A DNA stretch of 64,000 nucleotides. Source: an uncultured Planctomycetia bacterium (GTDB lineage Bacteria > Planctomycetota > UBA1135 > GCA-002686595). The notes beneath the pieces were generated by a model, which saw only the letters and a list, made by a program, of their open reading frames with translations, searched no databases and had not been told where the DNA came from. Every line of letters starts with the position of its first letter. Position 1 is the first letter of the stretch. The translations under genes were made by a program, and so were the position numbers. The DNA lies in contig CALKYE010000057.1 of the NCBI GenBank assembly GCA_938003765.1, forward strand, positions 1 through 64,000, written 5' to 3'. Below are positions 9,324 to 17,984 of this stretch, one piece after another.

Positions 9324-9704
9324 ATGTCCAACCCCACCCCCGCGAGCAGCGTCGAGAGCGAACTCGAGCCCGAGCTCGAACTGGCCTTCGCGCCGCTGCA
9401 CAAGCGCTGCCTGGGGTTGGCGGTCGGCGCGGCGCTCGCGCTCGTGGTGCTCACGGCGACGGTCGTGCACCTGTTGCGCTCGCCCGACGAGCCCTACCCG
9501 CTGGTGCTGCTCGAGCAGTACTTCGTGGGCTACTCGGTGAGCTGGGGCGGCGCCGCGTGGGGCGCGCTGTGGGCGTTCTGGCTCGGCTTCGTGCTGGGCT
9601 GGACCTTCGCCTTCGTGCGCAACCTCGTCCTCGCCGCCACCGCGATCGTGTTCCGCGCGCGCGCCGAACTCGAACAGACGCGCGGCTTCCTCGACCACAT
9701 CTGA
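9324..9704 (+). CDS. small two-TM membrane protein, one GYSVSWGG unit
   Basis: 126 residues with an acidic N-terminus (residues 9-26), a first membrane helix at about 30-50, a short loop ending in GYSVSWGGAAWGALWAF, and a second helix at about 72-95. From memory, small bacterial proteins with this TM-(P)GYSxSxGG-TM layout are often auto-labelled 'bacteriophage holin', but nothing phage-like is nearby and the role is unknown. The next gene holds two further copies of the same unit. A possible promoter is TGGAAA, 18 bp, TAAGAT ending at 9281, with a 42-bp leader. This fits a new transcription unit after the 132-bp gap. Confidence 0.65.
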   Translation: MSNPTPASSVESELEPELELAFAPLHKRCLGLAVGAALALVVLTATVVHLLRSPDEPYPLVLLEQYFVGYSVSWGGAAWGALWAFWLGFVLGWTFAFVRNLVLAATAIVFRARAELEQTRGFLDHI

Positions 9705-9709
9705 ACGCC

Positions 9710-10297
9710 ATGGCCGACGCCCAAGCGCTGCACACGACGCTCGAACGCGCGAACGCGCGCGCCTGGGGCATCGCGACGGGCCTGGTGCTCGGACTGAGCC
9801 TGTGCGGCGCGACGTTCTGGCTCGTCGCCAAGGATGGAGCGCAGGCCGGCGCGCACCTGGGGCGCTTGAGCCAGGTGTTGCCGGGCTACAGCGTGAGCTG
9901 GGGCGGCGGGCTGATCGGCCTCGTGTACGGCTTCGTCATCGGCTACGCGCTCGGACGCCTGCTCGCGCCGCGCCAGCCGCTGACCGCCGCCGAGCGCAGC
10001 AGCGAGCGGAACAAGCACGTGCGCCTGAACGGCCGCACCTGGAGCCGGACCTTCGGCGGATTGCTCGCGATCGCTCTCGGCGGAACCACCGCGGCGCTCG
10101 TGATTCGCGGCGGCGAGGAAGTCGGGCCGTTGCTCGGGCGACTCGCGCTGTACCTGCCGGGCTTCAGCGTCACCTGGAGCGGAGCGGCCTTCGGCGCCCT
10201 GTGGGCCTTCGCCGTCGGCTGGGTCCTCGGCCAGGTGATGGCGCTGGTCTACAACGCTTCCGTTTCGCGCGCGGAAGAACGCATCGCGGGCGGTTAG
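9710..10297 (+). CDS. four-TM membrane protein made of two GYSVSWGG units
   Basis: 195 residues, ATG 5 bp after the previous stop. The protein is an internal duplication: residues about 18-86 and 105-182 each consist of a hydrophobic helix, a charged stretch ending LGRL, the motif PGYSVSWGG or PGFSVTWSG, and a second glycine-rich helix with FxxGxxLG. Each half matches the single unit of the upstream gene. A basic linker (about 87-104) separates the halves. Duplicated membrane units of this kind often form pseudo-symmetric pores or dimers, but no function is established. It converges on the GT-C gene 36 bp downstream. Confidence 0.65.
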   Translation: MADAQALHTTLERANARAWGIATGLVLGLSLCGATFWLVAKDGAQAGAHLGRLSQVLPGYSVSWGGGLIGLVYGFVIGYALGRLLAPRQPLTAAERSSERNKHVRLNGRTWSRTFGGLLAIALGGTTAALVIRGGEEVGPLLGRLALYLPGFSVTWSGAAFGALWAFAVGWVLGQVMALVYNASVSRAEERIAGG

Positions 10298-10333
10298 CGC
10301 CAGCAACGCAGGCGCGCACAGCTCCGCGCGCGC

Positions 10334-11815
10334 TCAACGCTCCTGCGGCGTGAGCACGAACAGCGTGAGGTAAGCGTCGACGCGCCGCTCATCGACGATG
10401 CGTCGCCCGGCGAGCACCGGTTGGAACGAGGGATCGTTCAGCGGGATCTGTCCGCGCCGCAACACGACGAGCGGGCGCGCGAAGTCCGCCTCGGACGGCT
10501 GGGGCAGCGCATCGGGCTCGCGGAAGTCGAGTTCGCGTCCGTACGCGCGGTACGGGAGCACGTGTTCGAACAGCGACGGCTGCGAGAGCACCGCGCTGTA
10601 GATCGGCCGCTCGAGCGACGCGCCGAGCTCGCGCGCCTGCGCGACGGCGCCGCGCATGTCCTCGAGCGCCCGGCCTCCGGCTTGCCCGACTCCCATGCTC
10701 AGCGCGCCCGCGCAGATCAGCGCCACGGTGGCGCGAGCGCCCGGACGCTGGAAGTTGATCAGCGCCGCAACGAACAGCGGCAGCAGCCAGACGATCGGTG
10801 TGAAGTACTGGAGCGGCAGTCGATCCCAGGTCCACCACGCGAGCGCCACGACGACGACGAAGTTCGTCGCGGCGTAGATCGCAAGCGCGCGCAGCGTCGG
10901 GTTCGCGAAGCGGCCGCGCACGAACGCAAGCTCGCGGAGCAGCGCGCCCCAGGCGCCCAGGCCAACCAGCGCCGCGCCGACCTTGACCAGCGCGGCCCAC
11001 ACGCCGCCGAGCGCGCCCATGAACGGTGCGAACAGGCGCAGCGGCAACGCGGCGAACTCAGCGAGCAACGCGCTCCGCAGACGGAAGCCTCCGATCTGCT
11101 CCTGGTACTCGAGTCGGTCCGTGGTCGCCCGCTGAGCGAAGCGCACGGCCCACAGCCCCATCGGCGCGAACGCGAGCACGCCAGCGACGATCAGGCGCCA
11201 GAGCGGAACCATCTGCGGGCTGCGCACGAACAGGCGCGCGACGCCGATCGAGAACACGCTCACCGCCATCAGCCGGTGCGTCCAGATGCCGGCCAGCGCG
11301 CAGACGAAGAACACCGCCGTGCGCAGCGAGAGAGGACCGAGTTGACTGAACGCCGCCCACGCCGCGCCCGCGGAGAACAGGCCCCAGGCGGAGTAGGGCC
11401 GCAGCTCGGCGCCCCAGTGCACCAGGTGCGGCAGGCAGGCGAACAACCAGGCGGCGAGCGCGACGGCCCGCGAGCCGCCGAGCGCTTCGCGCACCAGCGC
11501 GCACAGCGGAACGAGCGTCGCCAAGCTCGCGACGATCGGGATCCAACGCAGCGTCTCGCCCTGCTCCCACGCGCCGAAGCGCTGCACGAGCGCGAAGAAC
11601 AGCGGAACGTGAACGCGCTCGAGCTCGACGCGCTCGACGAGCGCCGCGAACGAGGGCTGCGAGGCATGGCTGAGCGTGTGCAGCTCGTCGAGCCACAGGC
11701 TCGAAGTGACGGCCTCCCAGGCGCGCAGCACCAGCCCCACCACGAACGCCGCGACGATCCAGCGGCGCACGTCCGGCTCGGTCTCGTCGGCCGCGTCTTT
11801 GGTGGAAGTCGTCAT
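10334..11815 (-). CDS. GT-C membrane glycosyltransferase (GT39/PMT-like)
   Basis: 493 residues starting with ATG at 11815. The first hydrophobic segment is followed by SLWLDELHTL, the acidic pair in the first extracytoplasmic loop that marks GT-C enzymes using polyprenyl-phosphate sugars. About ten hydrophobic helices follow (for example around residues 85-105, 150-175, 205-225, 265-300 and 335-360), and a soluble tail of about 90 residues ends the protein. It probably moves a hexose or pentose from a lipid carrier onto protein, lipid or polysaccharide on the outer face of the inner membrane. It is divergent from the flippase gene, with 195 bp between them that may hold both promoters. Confidence 0.78.
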   Translation of the reverse strand: MTTSTKDAADETEPDVRRWIVAAFVVGLVLRAWEAVTSSLWLDELHTLSHASQPSFAALVERVELERVHVPLFFALVQRFGAWEQGETLRWIPIVASLATLVPLCALVREALGGSRAVALAAWLFACLPHLVHWGAELRPYSAWGLFSAGAAWAAFSQLGPLSLRTAVFFVCALAGIWTHRLMAVSVFSIGVARLFVRSPQMVPLWRLIVAGVLAFAPMGLWAVRFAQRATTDRLEYQEQIGGFRLRSALLAEFAALPLRLFAPFMGALGGVWAALVKVGAALVGLGAWGALLRELAFVRGRFANPTLRALAIYAATNFVVVVALAWWTWDRLPLQYFTPIVWLLPLFVAALINFQRPGARATVALICAGALSMGVGQAGGRALEDMRGAVAQARELGASLERPIYSAVLSQPSLFEHVLPYRAYGRELDFREPDALPQPSEADFARPLVVLRRGQIPLNDPSFQPVLAGRRIVDERRVDAYLTLFVLTPQER

Positions 11816-12010
11816 GCTCGGGGATGCGCGTCCCCCAGCACGAGGCTAGCGTCGGAGCGCGCGCCTCGTCTCGCTGCGCGAGGCGCGAATCCGTCGCGCG
11901 CCGGCGTCGACGGCGAAGCTGCGGAAAGCCCTTCCACATCGCGCGCGCCCGTCCAGTAGAGTTCCGCCCCCATCGCGGCCGAACAGCGCTCCGGTCCCCG
12001 CTCCGCTCCC

Positions 12011-13432
12011 GTGTCCGTCCCCGCGCCCTCCAAGCTCGCGACCGTGGCCCGCCACTTCGCCACGCTCGCCTCGGGCGACGCCATCGCGCGCATCGTGGCG
12101 TTCCTCGCGGGCGTGTTCGTCGCGCGCCACCTGGGCGCGGAGATGTTCGGCGTGATGACCTTCGGGCAGGCGGTGGTGCTGTACTTCACGCACCTCGCGG
12201 CCTGCGGCGTCGACCTGACCGGCATTCGCGAAGTGGCCGCCGACCCCACGCGCGCGCGCACGCTCGCGCCGTCGCTGCTGGTGTTCCGAACGCTGGTCGC
12301 CGCGGGCCTGTTCGGACTGTTGAGCGCGGTCGCGCTGGCGTTCTTCCCGCCGCTCGAAGCCGCTGTGATCGCGCTGTACGCGGCGACGCTGTTCGGCCAC
12401 GGCCCCAACCCGAAGTTCGTGCTCGTCGGGCTCTCGCGCACGGCGCCGGTGGCCTGGTCTCGCACCGCGGGCGAGTTCCTCTACGCCGCCCTCGTGTTCG
12501 CGCTCGTGCGCGAGCGCCACGACGTGATCTGGGTTCCGTGGGCGCAGGCGCTCGGCGACGTGACCTCGGTGCTGCTGATGCTCATGTGGCTCGCGCGACT
12601 CGGTCACCGCATGCCGCTCGAGCTGGACTGGAGCGCCGCGCGTCCGCTGCTGACGCGCTCGTTCCCGCTCGTGCTCAACATCCTGCTCGGCCTGCTGATC
12701 TACAACTGCGACCTGTTGGTCCTGAAGTACTTCCGCGGCAACTCGACCGTCGGCTGGTACTCGGCCTCGTACCAGCTCATCAGCTTCCTGATCAACCTCG
12801 CGTGGGCCTACAGCCACAGCCTGCTGCCCGCGCTCACGCAAGCCTCGCGCGAGAACGGAGAGCGCCACGCGCTGTACCAGACCTCGCTGGCGCAGTGCTG
12901 CGCGATCGGGATTCCGATCGCGATCGGCGGCGGACTGGTGGCGCGCGGAGTGATCGAGCTGGTGTTCGGCGCCGAGTACCGCTCGTCCGCGACGCCGCTC
13001 GCGATCCTGATCGCCTCGACGCCGTTCATGCTCTACAAGGACGTGTCGATGGTCGCGATGATCGTGTCGGGCCGCGAGCACGCCGTCCTGCGCATGACCG
13101 CCATCGCGGTGGTCTTCAATCTGGTCGCCAACCTGCTCGTGATCCCGACCTGGGGCATGGTCGGCGCCGCCTGCACGACGCTCGCGACCGAAGTGCTGCG
13201 CGCGGCGCTGGCGGCGGCCTTCGTGCGGCGCGACGGCTTCACGCTGCTCGCGGCGCGACGACTGTTGCGGCCCGTGCTCGCGGGAGCGGCGATGGCGCTC
13301 GTGCTGATCTTCAGCGGCGTGGATCAGGTGCTGCTCGCCGTGCCGCTCGGCGCGGTGGCGTACGGACTGGTGCTCTGGGCGAGCGGTGCGATCGTGTGGC
13401 GGCGCGGATCGCTGCCCGCGCTCCGCGTCTGA
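12011..13432 (+). CDS. polysaccharide flippase, Wzx/MOP superfamily
   Basis: 473 residues from a GTG. The N-terminal region LASGDAIARIVAFLAGVFVARHLG ends with the VARHLGAEMFG signature of the polysaccharide synthesis/MATE-like exporters, and 12-14 hydrophobic helices are spread over the whole length. Such proteins flip undecaprenyl-linked sugar repeat units across the inner membrane. Placed among glycosyltransferases it is the export step of the glycan cluster. A TAGAGT hexamer sits about 50 bp before the start. It converges with the GT2 gene, leaving only 10 bp and no clear terminator. Confidence 0.85.
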   Translation: MSVPAPSKLATVARHFATLASGDAIARIVAFLAGVFVARHLGAEMFGVMTFGQAVVLYFTHLAACGVDLTGIREVAADPTRARTLAPSLLVFRTLVAAGLFGLLSAVALAFFPPLEAAVIALYAATLFGHGPNPKFVLVGLSRTAPVAWSRTAGEFLYAALVFALVRERHDVIWVPWAQALGDVTSVLLMLMWLARLGHRMPLELDWSAARPLLTRSFPLVLNILLGLLIYNCDLLVLKYFRGNSTVGWYSASYQLISFLINLAWAYSHSLLPALTQASRENGERHALYQTSLAQCCAIGIPIAIGGGLVARGVIELVFGAEYRSSATPLAILIASTPFMLYKDVSMVAMIVSGREHAVLRMTAIAVVFNLVANLLVIPTWGMVGAACTTLATEVLRAALAAAFVRRDGFTLLAARRLLRPVLAGAAMALVLIFSGVDQVLLAVPLGAVAYGLVLWASGAIVWRRGSLPALRV

Positions 13433-13442
13433 GCTCGAACGC

Positions 13443-14354
13443 TCAGCCCGGATCCGCGGTGACGTAGCCGACGAACTCACCCACGCCCCAGAACACCTGC
13501 AGCAGCGCGATCAGCGGCAGCGCGGCGAGGAAGCGTCCGCGGTGCGCGCCGCGTGCGAAGGCCGTGCGCGCCAGGCGCCAGGTCATGAGCAGCGGCAGCA
13601 GCGGCGAAGCGACGGCCCAGATCCATCGCTTGGGCGAGCCCGCCATGCGCGCGCGCGTGCCCGCGAACGAACGCGCCCACACGAAGCGCTCGCGCAGAGC
13701 GGCGCCGAGCGCGAGGCCGCTGCGCGCCTGCCACACGACGACGCGCGGCGTGGTGCACAGCTCGAAGCCCGCTTCGACCATCGCCCAGTGCACCGCGGTC
13801 TCGTGATAGTCGTCGCGCCACACGCTCTCGACGCGTTCGAGCGCCGCGCGCCGGTACGCGACGTTGCTGTCGCTGACGAACTCGCTCGGGCCCTCGGGCA
13901 GCGGATTCTGATAGCGCCCGAAGTCGCAGAACCACACCGCCCAGTTGAGCAGGCGCTCGCTGTCGCACTCCACCGCTCCGCCGACGGCCGCCGCCTTGGG
14001 GTGTCGCTCGAGCGCCGCCGCCATCTCGGCGCACCAGGTCGGCGCGGTGTGAGCGTGATCCTCGGTGAGCGCGATCAGCTCGCCCGTCGCAGCGCGGATC
14101 CCGATCGTGCGCAGCGTGTCGTGGTGCTCGCGACTGGCGCCGGCGCGCGCCGCCGCGGTGTCGAGGCCTTCGGCGCGCACGAAGCGCACCTTGGGAAAGC
14201 GCTCCGCCAGAGTCGCGACGTCCCGGCACGGATCGTCGTACGGCACGATGACTTCGAGCTCGAGCTGCAGGGTCTGGGCGTGCAGCGCGGCGAGGCAGCG
14301 CTCGAGGTCCGCGCGTTTGCCCGAGATCAGTCCGACCACGACGGAGAGCTTCAC
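13443..14354 (-). CDS. family 2 glycosyltransferase
   Basis: 303 residues. MKLSVVVGLISGKRADLERC followed by a VIVPYDDPCRD segment fits the GT-A nucleotide-binding fold, and LIALTEDHAHTAPTWC holds the acidic metal-binding site (the DxD equivalent reads EDH). The C-terminal 70 residues are hydrophobic and basic, with two likely membrane-associated helices. The protein shares layout with the upstream neighbour: both have a W-x-V-x-F segment followed by NPLPEG or NYLPPW at the same place. It lies 7 bp downstream of that gene and is probably co-transcribed with it. Donor and acceptor are unknown. Confidence 0.82.
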   Translation of the reverse strand: MKLSVVVGLISGKRADLERCLAALHAQTLQLELEVIVPYDDPCRDVATLAERFPKVRFVRAEGLDTAAARAGASREHHDTLRTIGIRAATGELIALTEDHAHTAPTWCAEMAAALERHPKAAAVGGAVECDSERLLNWAVWFCDFGRYQNPLPEGPSEFVSDSNVAYRRAALERVESVWRDDYHETAVHWAMVEAGFELCTTPRVVVWQARSGLALGAALRERFVWARSFAGTRARMAGSPKRWIWAVASPLLPLLMTWRLARTAFARGAHRGRFLAALPLIALLQVFWGVGEFVGYVTADPG

Positions 14355-14361
14355 CGCGCGC

Positions 14362-15261
14362 CTACTCCACTTCCTCGAGCGCGCGCCCCGGGCCCACGAG
14401 GTAGCCCAGCCATTCGCCGAAGGAGTAGCAGAACCAGGCCGGGATCAAGAGCGGCAGCGCGCACAGGTAGCGACCGAGGTACTGCTTGCGCTGGAGCACG
14501 CGCGAGGTGACGCGCGCGAACAGGAACAGCGGGAACACCGGGCCGAGCACGAGGTGCGCCAAACGCTTGAGCGGTGAGACCAGGTCCTTCTGCGTTCCGC
14601 CCCACACGCGCGAGAGCAGGTAGCGCTGCCCCAGGTAGTAGCCGTAGTCGAACGGACCGGTGTGGTGCGCGCCCAGCGCGTCGAGCGCGCGGAAGCGTCC
14701 GTCGCGCGCGAGCAGCGGATGGAGCACGACTTCCCAGTAACCGCTGTCGAGCACGGCGCGGTGGCGCATCAGCTTCGCGCGGTCGTACACGATGTTCGCG
14801 CCGTTGAGCGCGTAGCGCTCCACGTCGCCCCAGGGCGGCAAGTAGTTGTGGTACTCGCTGAAGTACACGCACCAGTCGCGCAGCCGCGAATAACCCGCGT
14901 CGAGGATCGGCCCGCCCAGCGCGGCGTCCGAGTCCGTGAACTCGCGCGCGGCGGCCGCGAGCCAGCCCGCGGGCGCGGTGCAGTGCTCTTCGAGAATCGC
15001 CACGACCGAGCCTGTCGCCGCTTCGACGCCCATGCGCCGCAGTTGCGGCACGCTGGCTCGCGGAGTCGCGGGCGCAGCGATCACGCGCACGCTCGGGTGC
15101 TCGCGCGCGATGCGCTGGCGCGTGCTGTCCCCCATGCGGTCGACCACGATCAACTCCGCGCCGCACTCGCGCACCTGCGGCGCGAGCGAAGCCAGACAGC
15201 GGAAGAGGAACTCGCCGCCGGCGCCGGAGGCGACGACGACGGACACGGTGCGCTGAGTCAT
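14362..15261 (-). CDS. family 2 glycosyltransferase, paralogue of its downstream neighbour
   Basis: 299 residues from an ATG at 15261. SVVVASGAGGEFLFRCLASL starts the GT-A fold, LIVVDRMGDSTR is the first acidic segment and VVAILEEHCTAPAGWL the second (EEH in place of DxD). Residues about 160-185 (DWCVYFSEYHNYLPPWGD) align by eye with the corresponding part of the next gene, so the two arose by tandem duplication. The C-terminal third carries hydrophobic helices. The same EDH/EEH variation in both enzymes sets them apart from typical GT2 proteins. They may add two successive sugars to one acceptor. Confidence 0.82.
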   Translation of the reverse strand: MTQRTVSVVVASGAGGEFLFRCLASLAPQVRECGAELIVVDRMGDSTRQRIAREHPSVRVIAAPATPRASVPQLRRMGVEAATGSVVAILEEHCTAPAGWLAAAAREFTDSDAALGGPILDAGYSRLRDWCVYFSEYHNYLPPWGDVERYALNGANIVYDRAKLMRHRAVLDSGYWEVVLHPLLARDGRFRALDALGAHHTGPFDYGYYLGQRYLLSRVWGGTQKDLVSPLKRLAHLVLGPVFPLFLFARVTSRVLQRKQYLGRYLCALPLLIPAWFCYSFGEWLGYLVGPGRALEEVE

Positions 15262-15313
15262 GCCAGGGGGATCGAGGTGGCCGGGGTGACGCGACGGGAC
15301 ACTATCCGCCGCG

Positions 15314-15895
15314 CTAGTAGCGCAGCTCCAACGCGAGCTGCTCGCCGCGCTCGGTTCCCCACTGCACGACCAGGAACAGCCGGTCGTACTCGCTCTCGTC
15401 GAGGGTCGGCTTGGCGCGTCCGCCGCTCAGGCGTTCGACCAGCGCGGGGACCGTGTTGGAGTGACCGGCCACGACCGCGAGCGCGCCGCGCGGCAGCGAT
15501 TCGAGCGCGCTGAGCAGCGCCTTGGGATCGCGCGCGGAGACTTCGCTGACGGGGCGCTGCGCGAGTTTGGCGAGCGGCTCGAGCGTGGTGCGCGTCCGGA
15601 TGAACTCGGTGGCGAACAGGTGCGTCACTCCGCTGGCGGCGAGCATCTGCGCCAGTCGTTCGGCGCGCTGAACGCCCACCGGCGACAGCGCCGGATCCGT
15701 GCCGCCTTCGGCAGCCTTCTCGGCGTGGCGCACCAAGACGATCGCGCGGGGGAAGCGCAGCTTCTCCGTCACGTCCTCGCTCTGACCCTGCCCGCCCGCC
15801 TGCGGACTCGCCGCGGCGCCGCCGGCCAGCGCGAACACTCCCGTGAACGCCGCGAGGAACTCGCCGCGCGTAAGCCGCGGACCCGCGGAACTCAC
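15314..15895 (-). CDS. secreted histidine phosphatase family protein
   Basis: 193 residues. The frame stays open further upstream inside the sulfatase gene, but the GTG at 15895 overlaps the sulfatase stop and yields a clean signal sequence (LTRGEFLAAFTGVFALAGGAAA), so I place the start there. IVLVRHAEKA is the phospho-accepting His motif, HLFATEFIRTRTTLEPL the second conserved Arg region, and VVAGHSNTVPAL holds the second catalytic His. The size is close to SixA-type and small phosphoglycerate-mutase-like phosphatases. Export is unusual for SixA and suggests an extracytoplasmic phosphoester substrate, possibly from the surface glycan; that link is inference. Confidence 0.8.
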   Translation of the reverse strand: MSSAGPRLTRGEFLAAFTGVFALAGGAAASPQAGGQGQSEDVTEKLRFPRAIVLVRHAEKAAEGGTDPALSPVGVQRAERLAQMLAASGVTHLFATEFIRTRTTLEPLAKLAQRPVSEVSARDPKALLSALESLPRGALAVVAGHSNTVPALVERLSGGRAKPTLDESEYDRLFLVVQWGTERGEQLALELRY

Positions 15896-17910
15896 ATGTA
15901 GCCCAGGGCCTTCAGTGAGCTCTCCACCGACGGGTCGATCTTCGCGCGCGGAGAGGGACGGGTGAGTTGCGTCTGTGCTTTGATCCATGGTTCGAGCAGC
16001 GCCTCGAGGCGTCGGGCGACATCGGGCTGGTCCTCGAGCACATTGCGCCGCTCGAGCGGGTCGCTGTCCAGATCGAACAGGGCGCGCCGGCCGCGAGTGA
16101 CGTCGTCGATGAGCTTCCAGCGCCCCTCGCGGAGGCTCGCGGCGCGCACGCGTTTGCCCCACGAGAGCTTCGAGTCGTCCAGCCACACCGACGAGTAGGC
16201 CCGCGCGCCCTCGAGCGGCCCGCCCTCCCGCTCACGCCGCGCCAGCGCGACCAGGTCCGCCTCCGCGCGCGCGCCCGGGAACGAGCTCCGCAGTCGCGCC
16301 AGGACCGTGTCGAAGATCGCGCGTGTTTCCACAACCGTCCGGACGCGTCCGGTCGGCTCGTCCGGCGCGCGCACGATCAGCGGCACTGCGAGTTGCTCCT
16401 CGAACAGGCTGATGGTGTGCCCGAAGTTGCCGCGTTCGGCGAACTCCTCGCCGTGGTCGGCGACCACGACGATCAGCGTGCTCTCCTCGAGGCCAGCGGC
16501 GCGCAACCAGTCGAGCAGACGACCGACCTGCGCGTCGGTGTGCGCGATCTCCTCGTGGTAGAGCGCGCTCAGCCATTCGATGTCCGGCGCCTCCACCAGG
16601 TGACGCAGCTTGAGCAGGTTCTCGAAGTCGTTCTGCTCGCGCAGCCAACCCTGGTAGCCGTCGGCCCAGGCGCGCTCGGGGTGATCGACGTACTCGTAGT
16701 GCGGGTCGAAGTAGTGCGCGAACAGGAAGAACGGCCGCTCGCCGCGCGCCTGGAGCGCCTCGATCGAGCGATCCGTCACGGCCGTCGAGGTCACGGCCTT
16801 GTGGCCCAGCGCGTTCGAGCAGTCGAACGACTCGAAGCCTTGCTCGAGGCCGTGCCCCGCGTCGAGGTAGACGTGACTGGTGACCGCGGCGGTGAAGTAG
16901 CCCTCTTCGCGCAGGACCTCGGCCAGCGTCGTCGCGCGCCGGTCGAGTCGCGAAGTGATGCGGTGCGCGCCGTGCTCGAGCGGGTACTGCCCGGTGAAGA
17001 TCGAGGCGAACGCAGGAAGCGTCCACGGCGCCTGGCTGACCGCGTTCTCGAACACCAGGCTGCGCGCGCCGAACTCGCGCAAGCGCGGCGTCGTGTCGCG
17101 CCCCGCGGGCCCGGCGCCGGCGATCGAGGTCGCGTCCGCGCGCAACGTGTCGAGGCCGATCACGAGCAGGTTGAGCGGCGCTTCGCGTTGCGTCGTGCGC
17201 GGCGCGCGCTCGAGGGCGATGCGCAGCGCGAACGGAGCGACGAGCGTCAGCGCGAGGATCGTCGTCGCGACGACACGCACACGCGAGGATCGAGCGGCCG
17301 ACACGAGCGTGACTCGGCCGAGCAGCGCCGCCGCGAGGGTCAGCGCGACGCGCAGCCATGCGTCGAGTTCGTCCGGTCGCCACGCGAGAGTGCGCGCGGA
17401 CCACAACGCGATCGGCCACGCCGCGGCGACGGCGAGCACGGAGGTGTGCGAGAGCAGGTCGTCCGGAGCGTTCGCCGCGCGTCGCGCGCGCGCGAGCCAC
17501 GCGACGGGCGCGATGCTCGCGAGCGCCACCGCCCAATCGCGCGCTCCCAGCCAGCCCTTGTCGGCCTGCAGGGCGCCGAGGAACGCCACTGCGCCGAGCG
17601 CGGCGGCGCAAGTCGACCAGCCGCAGCGCGCCGCCGACCCGCGCTCGGTCCAGCGCAGCAGCGCGCGCGCCACGAGCAACGCCGCGACGCAAGCGAGCGC
17701 ATGCCACGCTGCGCGCAGCCATTCATCGTCGAGCGCGTCGCGCCACAGCTTGTTCGCGCCGACGTCGAAGCCGAGCCGGTCGTAGCCGTGCGCCGCGACG
17801 CGCGCGCGAGCATTCCGTGCGCCTTCGAAGGCCGCGTTCGCAGCGGCCACGGCCACGCAAGCAAACGAAGCCAGCGCTGTGCTGCGGCCGGGGGATTGGG
17901 GCGCCGACAT
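15892..17910 (-). CDS. membrane sulfatase-like hydrolase lacking the formylglycine motif
   Basis: 672 residues. Residues about 1-235 contain seven or so hydrophobic helices. The rest is an alkaline-phosphatase-fold sulfatase domain: LLVIGLDTLRADAT with metal-binding Asp, FLFAHYFDPHYEYVDHPER, VVVADHGEEFAERGNFGH with the Asp-His metal ligands, and a C-terminal WKLIDDVTRGRRALFDLDSD. The usual C/S-x-P-x-R site converted to formylglycine is replaced by SQAPWTLPAF, where a Thr would be the nucleophile. In this superfamily a Thr at that place is typical of phospho-transferases and phosphodiesterases (LtaS, phosphoethanolamine transferases), so true sulfatase activity is doubtful. The stop overlaps the start of the histidine phosphatase gene. 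Confidence 0.82.
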   Translation of the reverse strand: MSAPQSPGRSTALASFACVAVAAANAAFEGARNARARVAAHGYDRLGFDVGANKLWRDALDDEWLRAAWHALACVAALLVARALLRWTERGSAARCGWSTCAAALGAVAFLGALQADKGWLGARDWAVALASIAPVAWLARARRAANAPDDLLSHTSVLAVAAAWPIALWSARTLAWRPDELDAWLRVALTLAAALLGRVTLVSAARSSRVRVVATTILALTLVAPFALRIALERAPRTTQREAPLNLLVIGLDTLRADATSIAGAGPAGRDTTPRLREFGARSLVFENAVSQAPWTLPAFASIFTGQYPLEHGAHRITSRLDRRATTLAEVLREEGYFTAAVTSHVYLDAGHGLEQGFESFDCSNALGHKAVTSTAVTDRSIEALQARGERPFFLFAHYFDPHYEYVDHPERAWADGYQGWLREQNDFENLLKLRHLVEAPDIEWLSALYHEEIAHTDAQVGRLLDWLRAAGLEESTLIVVVADHGEEFAERGNFGHTISLFEEQLAVPLIVRAPDEPTGRVRTVVETRAIFDTVLARLRSSFPGARAEADLVALARREREGGPLEGARAYSSVWLDDSKLSWGKRVRAASLREGRWKLIDDVTRGRRALFDLDSDPLERRNVLEDQPDVARRLEALLEPWIKAQTQLTRPSPRAKIDPSVESSLKALGYM

Positions 17911-17984
17911 GGACCCGAGGTTATCGACGCGCCCGCGCTGCCAGCCACACCGGCGCCGCCTCCTCAGTCGCTAACCTAGCTCGC

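Noticed and set aside
6801..9698. 965-codon leftward open frame across the GT4, NodB and small membrane protein genes
   Set aside because: It is antisense to five well-supported genes and has the Arg/Ala/Glu/Gln-rich composition of such shadows.
9324..10297. Prophage holin genes
   Set aside because: No other phage gene or att-like repeat is nearby, and the neighbours are glycan enzymes.
15896..16186. N-terminal extension of the histidine phosphatase into the sulfatase gene
   Set aside because: The extension is Arg/Pro-rich, antithetical to a signal peptide, and overlaps well-conserved sulfatase coding sequence in another frame.
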